A stretch of DNA of 64,000 nucleotides, taken from positions 434,001-498,000 of the forward strand of contig NZ_FMBM01000001.1 in NCBI RefSeq assembly GCF_900094735.1. The letters are read 5' to 3'. The position numbers and the translations under genes were made by a program. The notes beneath the pieces were generated by a model, which was not told the DNA's origin, did not search any database, and saw nothing but the letters and a program-made list of their open reading frames with translations. This stretch comes from Saliniramus fredricksonii (GTDB lineage: Bacteria > Pseudomonadota > Alphaproteobacteria > Rhizobiales > Beijerinckiaceae). Below, one piece after another: positions 32,768 through 41,591 of this stretch (its first letter is position 1; every line of letters begins with the position of its first letter).

Positions 32768-33667
32768 ATGTTCCAGCGCATCCAGCATTTCTTCAATACA
32801 CTCTCGACCAACTGGTCGGAGGATCCCGGCGCGCGCGGTGCGGCCAAGATGACGGCGGGCGGGGTGCTCGTCGCCGAAGGCGTTTTCGGCGTGGTGCGTG
32901 GCCGGACCGGACGCAATGGACGACGGCAGCGCGGCGGCCTTCTCGGCGGGATACTCGGCATCGTCTTCGGCATCATCTTCATCAATGTTGCCGGTTTCGT
33001 GGAGGGGCCGGGCATCGATGATCCGGTCGAAATCACCGGAGAAGTCGTCGCCGTCGAGCGCGCCGGCACCAGCGGCGAGAACGACACGCCGATGTACCGC
33101 ACCCGGATCGCCTATACCGTGGACGGAGAGAGCTACGAATTCAGTCCCCGTGGCCGAAGCTCATGGCGACCGAATGTGGGCGCGGATGTCGATGTCGCCT
33201 ATTCCCGTTCGGACCCGGCCCATGCGAAGCGGATCGGCGGCATCGAGGAATGGGCGCCGCAGATCTTCGGCTGGGCCGGATGGTTCGTGGTCGTCACCTC
33301 CGCATTCAGCCTGCTCGTCAGCATCGCCCTGATCATCTTCGGCATCTGGCTGTTCCAGCAAGGCCGCGCCGATCGCCGGCTCAGCGGTGAGGATCGCAGC
33401 TTCTTCGGCGATCTCTTCGCCATCGCAAAGGACGTGCGCGCGGGCAATATGGATATCGCCGAGACGGCGGCCGGCATGGCGGGGGCTGCACAGGGATCCG
33501 GGCAGCCCGCTGCCGCAGCGCCCGCGCAGCCTGAAGCCGGCGCCGCATCCGCCACGGCAGCCACGGCTGCAGCGCCAGCCGGCTGGATGCTCGACCCTGC
33601 TGACGAGAGCATGCTGCGCTGGTGGGACGGGCAGCAATTTACCGATCAGCGCCGCCCGCGCGATTGA
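32768..33667 (+). CDS. DUF3592/DUF2510 membrane protein
   Basis: 299 residues with two transmembrane helices (about 58-80 and 175-199). The extra-cytoplasmic segment between them has the DUF3592 pattern (MYRTRIAYTVDGESYEFSP ... VDVAYSRSDP). The tail is Ala/Pro-rich and ends in a DUF2510-like GWMLDPADESMLRWWDGQQF motif. The Met at 32768 begins an amphipathic helix and is preferred to the longer frame. It lies 102 bases after the Ig-repeat gene on the same strand and is convergent with the universal stress protein gene (6-base gap). No specific function is known. Confidence 0.85.
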   Translation: MFQRIQHFFNTLSTNWSEDPGARGAAKMTAGGVLVAEGVFGVVRGRTGRNGRRQRGGLLGGILGIVFGIIFINVAGFVEGPGIDDPVEITGEVVAVERAGTSGENDTPMYRTRIAYTVDGESYEFSPRGRSSWRPNVGADVDVAYSRSDPAHAKRIGGIEEWAPQIFGWAGWFVVVTSAFSLLVSIALIIFGIWLFQQGRADRRLSGEDRSFFGDLFAIAKDVRAGNMDIAETAAGMAGAAQGSGQPAAAAPAQPEAGAASATAATAAAPAGWMLDPADESMLRWWDGQQFTDQRRPRD

Positions 33668-33673
33668 GGCCAC

Positions 33674-34528
33674 TCAGCGGAACAGCCTCACCGGAACAAG
33701 GCAGGAGCGCACCATTTCGCTGGTGGTGGAGCCGATGATCAGGCTGCGGATGCGCGAATGGCCATAGGCGCCCATCACCAGGAGATCGATCTTCTCGGCC
33801 TCGATGGCCGTGATGATGACGCTTTCGGGCTGGCCTTCGCGAATTTCCGAAGAGACGGTGAAACCGGCATCGCGCAGAACGCTTTGTGCGGTTTCCAGCC
33901 GCTCCCGCACCATGGCCGAGGGCTGGCCGACGGTGAGAAGGCGGCATTCCATGCCGGTGAAGAGCTTGCCGGCGGCGATGTGGCGCACGGCCTTCATCAC
34001 GCTGTCGCCGCCATCGAAGGCGATCAGGAAACGGTTTTGCGGCTTGAACGCGCGCGAGGTGACGAGAACGGGCTTGCGCGAGGCCCGGACCACCCGCTCC
34101 AGATTGGAGCCGAGATGCATCCTGGCGAAATCCGCCGCCTCGCCACGCTTGCCGACGATGACGAGGGCGGCATCGCTCTCGGCTTCCTGCAGGGCCTCGA
34201 CGAGATCGCCGTTGCGCAGGCGCGTGTTGATCTGTTCGACACCCTGTCCACCGATGCGCGCGCGGGCTTCCTCGAGGATCAGCCGTCCGCGCTTTTGCGC
34301 CAGCCGCGCCCGCTCCTCGTCATGCGAGGCCAGTTCGGCCAGAAGATTCTCCCGCGCATCCGCATTGATGGCGCCCGAGAGATCCGCCGGCGCCGTCGAG
34401 ACGTCGCGACGCCCGAGCACATGCATCAGTTCGACCGGGTAACCGGTCTTCTGCGCGACCCACGCCGTATGATCGCAGACGCTTTGCGAATAGATCGAAC
34501 CGTCGATCAGCGCCACCAGTGCGGACAT
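33674..34528 (-). CDS. Universal stress protein, tandem UspA domains
   Basis: 284 residues with two Usp domains (about 1-150 and 160-284). Each retains an ATP-binding-type loop: VGKRGEAADFARMHLGSNLE in domain 1 and MGAYGHSRIRSLIIGSTTSE in domain 2 (G-2x-G-9x-G-S/T). The start at 34528 follows AGGGAGGCGGC and matches the Usp N-terminal strand (LVALIDGSIYS). It lies 131 bases downstream of the SulP transporter on the same strand, and SulP-Usp pairing is common in bacteria. Confidence 0.92.
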   Translation of the reverse strand: MSALVALIDGSIYSQSVCDHTAWVAQKTGYPVELMHVLGRRDVSTAPADLSGAINADARENLLAELASHDEERARLAQKRGRLILEEARARIGGQGVEQINTRLRNGDLVEALQEAESDAALVIVGKRGEAADFARMHLGSNLERVVRASRKPVLVTSRAFKPQNRFLIAFDGGDSVMKAVRHIAAGKLFTGMECRLLTVGQPSAMVRERLETAQSVLRDAGFTVSSEIREGQPESVIITAIEAEKIDLLVMGAYGHSRIRSLIIGSTTSEMVRSCLVPVRLFR

Positions 34529-34659
34529 GCCGCCTCCCTTTCGATTTCGCTTGCACGCCCATGGCCGCAAACCGCCACCATCGCGTCCGTTCCTCGCAGA
34601 ATGACGGGGTCCCGGTCAAAAAACCAGCCGAATCGGGCCAGACCGGGCATGGATGCCGA

Positions 34660-36150
34660 TCAATGCCCCATCAGCTTGTCCATGGCGCCCGGCTTGTCGT
34701 GGATGGCGAGCCTGTCGACGAGGGTTTCACTGGCCTGGTTCATGCCCACGAGTGCGACCTCGGCGCCCTCACGACGGAATTTCAAGACCACCATGTCGAG
34801 GGCGGCGACGCTGGAAATATCCCAGATATGGGCGCGTGAGACGTCGATCGTCACCTTCTCCAGCGCCTCGCGGAAATCGAAAGCGGCGGAGAAATTTTCA
34901 GCCGATGCGAAGAACAACTGCCCTTCGACCCGGTAGGTGCGATGCGCCCCGTCGGATGAGAGCGTGGAGGTGATGCGGAAGATCTGGGAGATCTTCCAGG
35001 CGAAGAATATCCCCGAGAGCAGCACGCCGACCAGCACGCCGATGGCGAGGTTATGGGTACCGACCACGGTGATCACGGTCGCGAGCATCACCACGGAGGA
35101 GGAGCGGGGGTGATCGCGAAGATTGCGGATCGAACTCCACGAGAAGGTCCCGATCGAGACCATGATCATCACCGCAACGAGCGCGGCCATCGGGATCACC
35201 CCCACCCAGTCGCCCAGCACCACGACCATGAAGAGCAAGAAGACGCCGGCGGCGAAGGAGGAGAGCCGCCCGCGACCGCCCGATTTCACGTTGATGATCG
35301 ACTGCCCGATCATGGCGCAGCCGGCCATGCCGCCGATGAAACCGGTCGCGGTATTGGCCACGCCCTGCGCCACGCATTCCTGCTTCTTGTCGCTCGGCGT
35401 ATCGGTCAGCTCGTCGACGATCGTCGCCGTCATCAGCGATTCGAGCAGACCCACCGCCGCGACCGCCGCCGAATAGGGCAGGATGATCATCAGGGTCTCG
35501 AGATTGAGCGGAATGTCGGGGATCAGGAAGACCGGCAGCGTCGAGGGCAATTCGCCCATATCGCCGACGGTGCGCAGATCGAAGCCCATCATCAGGGAGA
35601 CGGCGGTGAGCACCACGATGCAGACCAGCGGGCTCGGCACGGACTTTGTCAGCATCGGCAGCAGATAGATGATGCCAAGCCCGGCCGCGACCATGACATA
35701 GGTGAGCATCGGCACGCCGGTGAGTTCCGGGATCTGGGCGAGGAAGATCAGGATGGCGAGCGCATTGACGAAGCCGGTCATCACCGAGCGCGAGACGAAG
35801 CGCATCATCTGCGCCACACCGGTCATCCCGGCGGCGATCTGCAAAAGCCCGGCCAGAACCGTCGCCGCGAGCAGGTATTCCAGCCCGTGATCGCGCACGA
35901 GCGTGACCATCAGCACCGCCGTCGCGGCCGTGGCTGCGGAAATCATGCCCGGGCGTCCGCCCACGATCGCCGTGATCACGGCGATCGAGAAGGACGCGTA
36001 GAGCCCGACCTTGGGATCGACACCGGCGATGATCGAGAAGGCGATCGCCTCCGGAATCAGCGCGAGCGCCACCACGAGGCCGGCGAGGAGATCGCTGCGG
36101 ATATTGCCGAACCAGTCCCGGCGCTGGCGATTCCAGAAATCAATCGTCAC
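34660..36150 (-). CDS. SulP-family anion transporter (sulfate/bicarbonate type)
   Basis: 496 residues, about 12-14 hydrophobic helices plus a C-terminal STAS domain (about 400-496, [21 protein letters not shown]). The N-terminal [22 protein letters not shown] is the classic SulP entry helix. The short form with STAS resembles bacterial bicarbonate or sulfate carriers; the ion is not determinable by eye. The downstream universal stress protein probably belongs to the same transcript. The carbonic anhydrase near 60 kb is too far to imply linkage. Confidence 0.92.
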   Translation of the reverse strand: MTIDFWNRQRRDWFGNIRSDLLAGLVVALALIPEAIAFSIIAGVDPKVGLYASFSIAVITAIVGGRPGMISAATAATAVLMVTLVRDHGLEYLLAATVLAGLLQIAAGMTGVAQMMRFVSRSVMTGFVNALAILIFLAQIPELTGVPMLTYVMVAAGLGIIYLLPMLTKSVPSPLVCIVVLTAVSLMMGFDLRTVGDMGELPSTLPVFLIPDIPLNLETLMIILPYSAAVAAVGLLESLMTATIVDELTDTPSDKKQECVAQGVANTATGFIGGMAGCAMIGQSIINVKSGGRGRLSSFAAGVFLLFMVVVLGDWVGVIPMAALVAVMIMVSIGTFSWSSIRNLRDHPRSSSVVMLATVITVVGTHNLAIGVLVGVLLSGIFFAWKISQIFRITSTLSSDGAHRTYRVEGQLFFASAENFSAAFDFREALEKVTIDVSRAHIWDISSVAALDMVVLKFRREGAEVALVGMNQASETLVDRLAIHDKPGAMDKLMGH

Positions 36151-36471
36151 GAAACGGCTCCGTTACCTGCCGCATCACAAACGAGGGTCCATCGCGCAAA
36201 ATCACGGCGCGCAGGAACGAAGCCGCTCTGTCGGAAGGATTTCTGCAGGACCCTGCACACGGACGCGACGGATCTCGCGCCGTGCGGGGCACGCTGCTGC
36301 ACCGCAGCATGAACTGGAGGCGCGTTTAGGATATCCCTGCGACAAAGGCAACAGGAAGCCTTGCAGAGCAGGCATGCGTAGCTGGCCAGTGGGGGGAGCC
36401 CCTGAAGGACGAGCTCCGTGCCGGATGAGGCGGCACGTGCTGCCTGCAGTACAAACGATCGGCCAGAGCGT
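36151..36471. other. Intergenic gap, SulP/flavin reductase
   Basis: This 321-base stretch lies between the SulP start and the flavin reductase stop, both minus-strand genes. I see no convincing ORF, tRNA or terminator; it presumably holds the SulP promoter. Confidence 0.5.
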
Positions 36472-36957
36472 TCACAATCCCATGAAAGCGCGCTCACGAT
36501 AGACCAGGGCCCGCCGCCTCAGCCCATAGCGCACTGCACGGACTTCGCCCACGAGCAGATGATGCGTCGCGACGAGCGGGCTCTGCTGCAAGCGGCAATC
36601 GAAGGCGACAAGCGCATCGGACAGAACGGGTGCACCGGTCTCCAGCGTGTCCCAGCGCCCCTCGGCGAAACGGTCATCGCCGGACAACTCCGTACGCCCG
36701 GCAAAGATCTCGGCGAGCATCGCGTCATCGAAAGCAAGCGCATTCACCGAGAAGATGCCGGTTTCGAGAATGGCACGGGTCGTGGCACTGTCCGCATTGG
36801 CACAGACGACGAGTGTCGGCGGGCGGTCTGATACCGAAGCGACCGCCGTTGCCGTGAAGCCGCTGCGGACCGTCGCGTCTGAAGTCGCCACCACATGAAC
36901 GGCGCCGGCGACATGGCTCATCGCATCGCGATAATCGCGTGATTCGAGATTGCTCAC
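36472..36957 (-). CDS. Flavin reductase-family (FMN-binding split barrel) protein
   Basis: About 161 residues. The sequence ([85 protein letters not shown]) is typical of NADH:flavin oxidoreductase subunits such as HpaC/RutF. The start is uncertain. The frame is open to 37098, but a GTG at 36957 after GAGAAGCGGGG gives the family's usual length. No monooxygenase partner is adjacent, so the pathway is unknown. Confidence 0.85.
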   Translation of the reverse strand: MSNLESRDYRDAMSHVAGAVHVVATSDATVRSGFTATAVASVSDRPPTLVVCANADSATTRAILETGIFSVNALAFDDAMLAEIFAGRTELSGDDRFAEGRWDTLETGAPVLSDALVAFDCRLQQSPLVATHHLLVGEVRAVRYGLRRRALVYRERAFMGL

Positions 36958-37264
36958 GACGGCGACGCCCCGCTTCTCCCCGGCCTGTTGCGCTCCATTG
37001 TGCACACTTGCCCCATCTGCCTGATCCCGCCACGTTCGTGTTTCACACAATATTGCCGCAGATATGGTTCCGCCCGGCGGATTGAGAAGAGGCGGCAAGT
37101 CCCTGGAATCTGTCGACTGCCGGTTCGGCGTGCACGGGACGGGCGCATCACCGCGCCGTCGCCGTAGCAGGCCCGGCGGCAGATCGAACAGTTTTCAACT
37201 GCAAAAATCACATAAATGCGTCTTTGATCGGCATGATTCGGCTCATCCATGGAGATGCAATCGC
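36958..37264. other. Intergenic gap, flavin reductase/ECF sigma
   Basis: A 307-base stretch between two minus-strand genes. It is open in the flavin reductase frame as far as 37098 and otherwise shows nothing I can support. No anti-sigma factor gene is present here, where one would often be expected after an ECF sigma gene. Confidence 0.45.
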
Positions 37265-37933
37265 TCAGGATTCGATCTCCACCACGCCACCGGATTCGAG
37301 GGTGCGCCGCAAGCGGGTGAAGGCGAGGCGGATGCGGGATTTGACTGTCCCCAGCGGCAGGCCGGTCTGCTCCGAGATCTCGCTATGCGACAGACCCTCG
37401 AAAAAGGCCAAGCGTACCAGTGAGAGCTGCTCGTCAGGAAGACTGCTCATGGCGACCCGCACGGCTTCGTCGCGCTGTGCGGCATCCATGTCCCCCTCGA
37501 TATCGGTATCGTCGGGCAGATCGAAGACGGGGTCATCGGGCTCGGCCAGGGTCGAACGGTCGCGGCGCAGGAGATCGATGCGGCGGTTGCGGGCAATCCG
37601 GTAGAGCCAGGTGGAAAGCGAGGATTTGGCGGGATCGAACAGTTCCGACTTGCGCCAAAGCGTGGTCATCGTGTCCTGGGTGATCTCCTCGGCCAGCGCC
37701 GCATCGGCACCCTGACGAATCAGATAGGCCTGCAGGCGCGGGGCGAAGAAATCGAACAGGCGCGCAAAGGCCGCGCGGTCGCGCGACTGCGCGACGGCCC
37801 TGGCCAGTGCAGCGAGTTCGCCGGGTGAGAGCAAGCCGGTCCTCGATTCTTCTGGCGGCTGATGCCGCTTCTCGATCTGTTGTGCGCGCGGTGGCGATGG
37901 CACGAAATTAGAAGCAGGCGCGCGATGGCGCAA
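37265..37933 (-). CDS. ECF-type sigma-70 factor
   Basis: Up to 222 residues. Sigma region 2 (FDFFAPRLQAYLIRQGADAALAEEITQDTMTTLWRKSELFDPAKSSLSTWLYRIARNRRIDLLRRD) and region 4 (ALxSLPDEQ ... LSHSEISEQTGLPLGTVKSRIRLAFTRLR) are both clear. The first about 33 residues lack similarity to the family, and a TTG at codon 34 after a GAGGA is a plausible alternative start. No anti-sigma gene is adjacent. It is divergent from an IalB-like gene, sharing a 120-base promoter region. Confidence 0.93.
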   Translation of the reverse strand: MRHRAPASNFVPSPPRAQQIEKRHQPPEESRTGLLSPGELAALARAVAQSRDRAAFARLFDFFAPRLQAYLIRQGADAALAEEITQDTMTTLWRKSELFDPAKSSLSTWLYRIARNRRIDLLRRDRSTLAEPDDPVFDLPDDTDIEGDMDAAQRDEAVRVAMSSLPDEQLSLVRLAFFEGLSHSEISEQTGLPLGTVKSRIRLAFTRLRRTLESGGVVEIES

Positions 37934-38053
37934 TGCAAAACCGCCGATTCAGGAAAGGTTAACGTATTTTTGCCCATTTCAGGACAATGTAGTGAAAAAC
38001 CGCGAGCACGATTCGCCGCATGGCGAGCCACCAAACTGTCCAGGGTCAGATAC

Positions 38054-38587
38054 ATGATGCTCACACGTTTTCTCCGCCGCTTCGCCCCCGCCATCGCGCT
38101 GGCCGGTGCCATGATGGCGGCGCCCTCCGGCGGCGCCCTTGCCCAATCGGGCGCGACGCTTCTGGACACCTTCAACGATTGGGGTGCCTACACTGCCAGC
38201 GCGGATGGCGCCAAGGTCTGCTATGCGCTGTCGCAACCCGAGCGCCGCCTGCCCGAAGAATTGCGGCGTGGTGCCGGCTATCTCTTCGTCTCGTTCCGCC
38301 CGGCAGAGAACGTGCGCAACGAAGTGGCCGTGGTCATGGGCTTTCCCACCCGCGACGGTCAGGACGCGATCGCCGATGTCGACGGTACGCGCTTCACCAT
38401 GGTGACGAGCGGCGAGAACGTCTGGATCAAGGATCCCGCCGATGAGGGCCGTCTCGTCGACGCCTTCCTCGCCGGGAGTGAATTGCGGCTCGAAGTCGTG
38501 TCCGGGCGCGGCAACGAGACGACGGATGTCTACTCGCTGATGGGCTTCACCGCCGCCCTGCGCCGGGCGCGCGAAGAATGCAGCTGA
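38054..38587 (+). CDS. Invasion-associated locus B (IalB) family exported protein
   Basis: 177 residues with a Sec signal ending near ALAQS (residue 32). The mature part has the IalB pattern: DTFNDWGAYTA, KVCYALSQP, GYLFVSFRP, VAVVMGFP, DAFLAGSELRLE and SLMGFTAALRRAREEC. IalB-like periplasmic proteins are widespread in Alphaproteobacteria including non-pathogens; the name comes from Bartonella erythrocyte invasion and does not imply virulence. Tandem ATG codons at 38054 and 38057 are equivalent starts. Confidence 0.9.
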   Translation: MMLTRFLRRFAPAIALAGAMMAAPSGGALAQSGATLLDTFNDWGAYTASADGAKVCYALSQPERRLPEELRRGAGYLFVSFRPAENVRNEVAVVMGFPTRDGQDAIADVDGTRFTMVTSGENVWIKDPADEGRLVDAFLAGSELRLEVVSGRGNETTDVYSLMGFTAALRRAREECS

Positions 38588-38612
38588 CGCGTTGGTCTGC
38601 GCGACCGGGCCG

Positions 38613-38637
38613 CGGCGCTGCGTGACGCACAGCGCCG
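38613..38637 (+). terminator. Hairpin after the IalB gene
   Basis: CGGCGCTG (38613-38620) pairs perfectly with CAGCGCCG (38630-38637) across a 9-base loop, 26 bases after the stop. No T-run follows, so it is a weak terminator candidate or an mRNA 3'-end stabiliser. Confidence 0.45.
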
Positions 38638-38837
38638 TGTTGCGCCGGGATGCGCAGGGCTGCGTGGTGTCATGATGCCGGATCGTGGAAAAAGGGCGCG
38701 GCGCAATCCGCCGCGACCGGGAAGCCGCGAACACATGCGCGCATGCGCTTCATGCTGGTCGCGATCACCCGGGGATCAGGCGTCGCCTCGCTTCCAGCCC
38801 TTGCGTGTCGCCTCTGCCTGGCATCCTGCCTGGCGTC

Positions 38838-39164
38838 CTATTTGCAGAAGAGACGATAGAGCGTGCCGATCAGTTCGCGCGCTTCCTCGGAAGCGAGGCG
38901 GTAATAGATCGTCTGCCCCTCACGCCGCGTGGTGACGAGGCCGAGCGCCCGCAGCTTCGACAGATGCTGTGAGAGCGCCGATTGGCCGAGCCCTACCGAT
39001 TCGGCGAGGGTGCCGACGGAGACTTCCTCGTCCATCATGCGACACATCGCCATCAGGCGCTTGGAATGACCGAGCGCTGTCAGCAATTGCGCCACCATGT
39101 CGGCCTTGGGTTCGAGGGTCTGAAGATCTGAAGCTTTCACATGCACACACGGGTTCGCTGCCAT
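38838..39164 (-). CDS. ArsR-family persulfide-responsive repressor, SqrR/BigR type
   Basis: 108-residue winged-helix regulator (SALSQHLSKLRALGLVTTRREGQTIYYRL). Cys41 (AMCRMMDEE) and Cys107 (RLFCK at the C-terminus) sit at the same positions as the redox pair of Rhodobacter SqrR, and match the pair of BigR, which forms a tetrasulfide link with reactive sulfur and releases DNA. Start at 39164 (MAANPCVHVK); the longer frame is unlikely. It is last in an operon of sulfur genes, as expected for an autoregulated sulfide switch. Confidence 0.9.
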   Translation of the reverse strand: MAANPCVHVKASDLQTLEPKADMVAQLLTALGHSKRLMAMCRMMDEEVSVGTLAESVGLGQSALSQHLSKLRALGLVTTRREGQTIYYRLASEEARELIGTLYRLFCK

Positions 39165-39249
39165 ATCTCCGTCTGTAGCGCGGGAAATGCTCTCCTGGCA
39201 ACGCACATTTTCGAGACGTGATTTTGCGGCAACCGTCTTCGTCAGGACT

Positions 39250-39672
39250 TCAATGGCCATGACCGTCGAGCCTCCCGCGCAGGGCCGACAGGTCATAGCC
39301 TGCGCGCGCCGCGGTTGCGATGATGTCATCTTCCGACATCCGGCCGGCATTGGCCAGGGCCCAGAGCACGCTGGAGCGCGTTCCCGAGCGGCAGAAGGCC
39401 ACGACCGGCCCGGCGAGCTCGTCGAGCGCGGCGCGGAAGGCGGCGACGTCTTCCGGGGCGAATTGTCCCGAGATCACCGGTACGTAGCGGTATTCCAGAC
39501 CGAGCTCGGCTGCACGCGCGGCAATCGCTTCCTGCGGCGGCTGGTCCGGACCCTCGCCATCGGGCCTGTTGTTGATCACCGCCTTGTAGCCGGCTGCGGC
39601 GATCGCATCGAGATCCTCGAGGCGCAGCTGCGGCGCGACGGCGATATCATCGGTGAGCGGAATATAGGACAT
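39250..39672 (-). CDS. TIGR01244/DUF442 family sulfur-transfer or phosphatase-like protein
   Basis: 140 residues with a dual-specificity-phosphatase-like fold: INNRPDGEGPDQP and the CX5R loop AFCRSGTRSSVLW. In BigR operons this domain is normally fused to a metallo-beta-lactamase persulfide dioxygenase (Blh); here it is free-standing and no MBL domain follows. The likely role is sulfur transfer or thiol chemistry in sulfide detoxification, by context. Confidence 0.88.
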   Translation of the reverse strand: MSYIPLTDDIAVAPQLRLEDLDAIAAAGYKAVINNRPDGEGPDQPPQEAIAARAAELGLEYRYVPVISGQFAPEDVAAFRAALDELAGPVVAFCRSGTRSSVLWALANAGRMSEDDIIATAARAGYDLSALRGRLDGHGH

Positions 39673-39716
39673 GATGCGGTCTCGCTTTCATGGAGGGCGC
39701 TGAACCGGGGGTCGGT

Positions 39717-40502
39717 TTACAACAGACCCGCATTCTGCACCAGCATGTAGATGGCAACAGCGAAGATCAACGCGGCGAAGACGATATTCAGCGTGCCCTT
39801 GGCATCGGCCAGCTTGCGCGCCACCCGTGCGCCGATGGCACTGCCGACGAAGCCGCCGGCGATGAACAGGGCCGCCACCGGCCAGTCGACCAGGCCCGAA
39901 AATGCGTAGTTGCCCGCCGTCGTGACGCCGAAGGCGCTCACCGCAAAGAGTGAGGAACCGATCGCATTGATGATCGGCATGCCCGTCGCCGCGATCAGCC
40001 CCGGCACGATCAGGAAGCCGCCGCCGATGCCGAAGAACCCGGCGAGCAGGCCGGCCCCAAGGCCGAAGGTCACCAGCTTTACGGCATTGTCGCGTCCCAG
40101 CACCACGTCGGGAAGCCCGACCGCATTGCGCCGCTTCAGCATCAGCGCGCCGACAACGAGCATCAGCACGGCGAAGGCGGAAAGCAGCATCTCGCCGTCG
40201 ATCATCTGCCCGATGGTCGAGCCGAGAGCCGCCCCAAGCACGCCGGCGCCGGCGAAGACCGCCGCGCAGCGCCATTTCACGGTGCCCGAACGCGCATGCG
40301 AGCCGAGGCTCATCATCGCGTTGACCGCCACGGCGACGGCGCTGGTGCCGATCGCCACATGCGGGCTCGCGACGCCAACGAGATAGACCATGGCCGGCAC
40401 GGCCAGGATCGATCCGCCACCGCCGACGAGGCCGAGCGAGAAACCGACGAGCGATCCGGATGCCAGTCCGGCAAGGCTCTGGGCGAGGGAGAGGGCGAGC
40501 AT
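39717..40502 (-). CDS. TSUP (TauE/SafE) family membrane transporter
   Basis: 261 residues with about seven or eight hydrophobic helices. The N-terminal GFSLGLVGGGGSILAVPAMVY is the TSUP signature, and its half-repeat (GLLAGFFGIGGGFLIVPGLI) occurs mid-protein. In sulfide operons the TSUP protein is considered to export sulfite or related anions. It lies between the rhodanese gene and the DUF442 gene on the same strand. Confidence 0.93.
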   Translation of the reverse strand: MLALSLAQSLAGLASGSLVGFSLGLVGGGGSILAVPAMVYLVGVASPHVAIGTSAVAVAVNAMMSLGSHARSGTVKWRCAAVFAGAGVLGAALGSTIGQMIDGEMLLSAFAVLMLVVGALMLKRRNAVGLPDVVLGRDNAVKLVTFGLGAGLLAGFFGIGGGFLIVPGLIAATGMPIINAIGSSLFAVSAFGVTTAGNYAFSGLVDWPVAALFIAGGFVGSAIGARVARKLADAKGTLNIVFAALIFAVAIYMLVQNAGLL

Positions 40503-40591
40503 GGTCTGTCAGCCTGACGCAGAAAGAGGGATACGCGCGACACGCAAAGGGCGCGCCGCGCGGTATGCATGGGACCGGGCGGGCCGGAAGA

Positions 40592-41143
40592 TTACGCCGT
40601 CCTGGCGACTGGCGGGTTCTTCAGCGCCTTGTTCCAGGGCATGTGAATCAACACGCGGGCAAGCCCGCAGAAGCCCGTCATGCCGGCGACCATCAGCCCG
40701 GCGCCGACGAAGGCGGGGATGATCAGGAAGCCGGGTGCGATGAAGATGCCGGCAAGCGTGCCGAAGAAGCCGAGCGAGCCGGCGCCGATCTGCACCTGAC
40801 GCATCAGGTCGAGCGGCTGCGACTTGTCCTCGACCACCGGCAGGCCGGCCTTGCGCCACGCGTCAATGCCGCCTTCGACGATAAAGGCGTCGCAGCCTTC
40901 ACCAGCCTTGTCGGAGAGCGCCTGCGCGTTGGACAAGGTGCGCATGCCCGACTTGCAGTGGAAGAGCACCACATTGGCGCCGTCACGCGGCAGTTCGCCC
41001 TTGTCGAATTCATTCAGCGAAAAGTTGCGCGCATGCGGGATGCGCTCGCGCGCATGCTCGGCCCGATCGCGCACATCCACGAGCACGGCACCTTCATCGA
41101 TCAGGCGCTTGGCTTCGGCGGGGGAGATGGTCGGAAGGCTCAT
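40592..41143 (-). CDS. Rhodanese domain fused to DUF2892 membrane segment
   Basis: 183 residues. A rhodanese sulfurtransferase domain (1-105) has the active Cys in the loop FHCKSGMRTLSNA. It is followed by a DUF2892-like part with two transmembrane helices (SLGFFGTLAGIFIAPGFLI ... GAGLMVAGMTGFCGLARVL). The membrane-tethered sulfurtransferase is the first gene of the operon, so its promoter governs the set. Confidence 0.92.
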   Translation of the reverse strand: MSLPTISPAEAKRLIDEGAVLVDVRDRAEHARERIPHARNFSLNEFDKGELPRDGANVVLFHCKSGMRTLSNAQALSDKAGEGCDAFIVEGGIDAWRKAGLPVVEDKSQPLDLMRQVQIGAGSLGFFGTLAGIFIAPGFLIIPAFVGAGLMVAGMTGFCGLARVLIHMPWNKALKNPPVARTA

Positions 41144-41237
41144 GGTCTGTCATCCTCGTCTGGGTATTCCGGTTGCAACACTTGCGAGGCGTCTCGCCTG
41201 CAGGATCTGCGAGCGGCGCCTCTCTGAAGCTGTCAGT

Positions 41238-41266
41238 AATTTAGAATTTACTTATATATATGTCAA
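41238..41266 (-). promoter_or_regulatory. Sigma-70 promoter and probable SqrR operator of the sulfur operon
   Basis: On the minus strand TTGACA (41266-41261), a 17-base spacer and TAAATT (41243-41238) form a near-consensus promoter. The surrounding AT-rich sequence has a direct repeat TAAATTC/TAAATTA over the -10, a plausible contact region for the ArsR-type regulator. The leader to the first ATG would be about 85-90 bases. Confidence 0.75.
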
Positions 41267-41335
41267 GGGGCGATTTGCCCTGGCACCGGCAATACGCCGT
41301 GCGGCTGCGCCGGAGCCGGGCGCCCCAACGAAGAA

Positions 41336-41358
41336 GGGCCGTCCACGAGGGACGGCCC
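41336..41358 (-). terminator. Perfect 9-bp hairpin, minus-strand terminator-like
   Basis: GGGCCGTCC (41336-41344) pairs with GGACGGCCC (41350-41358) around a 5-base loop. On the minus strand it is followed by TTCTTCGTT. No annotated gene ends here, so a small minus-strand transcript from the WD40 promoter region is one explanation. Confidence 0.45.
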
Positions 41359-41591
41359 GACCTCGATTGCGGCTGCTCCGCTGTGGATCTTTCCGGGGGG
41401 CTGGGGGGCTGACGTTACCGGAAGAACCCACATGGAAACCATCGAGATACGTATTTTTCTGATGGGTTCGGGGCTTCCGTTTGTCGTGAAAGCGGCGAAT
41501 TTGTGATTTTGCGTCCTCGCGAAGATTTTCCCGTGTGACACGGGCCGCACCGGGCCTGCACAAACGCCGAAGTTTCCTCTAGAACGACTGC

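Larger units (their letters stand above)
41144..41591. other. 448-base divergent spacer: sulfur-operon promoter and an inverted repeat
   Basis: The left part (41230-41270) is sharply AT-rich and holds the minus-strand promoter. The middle carries a 9-bp hairpin (41336-41358). A G-run region lies at 41394-41412. No ORF here looks coding. Confidence 0.6.

Noticed and set aside
41270-41430. SRP (4.5S) or 6S RNA gene
   Set aside because: The GC-rich hairpin region lacks the conserved SRP tetraloop/asymmetric loop sequences and 6S architecture.
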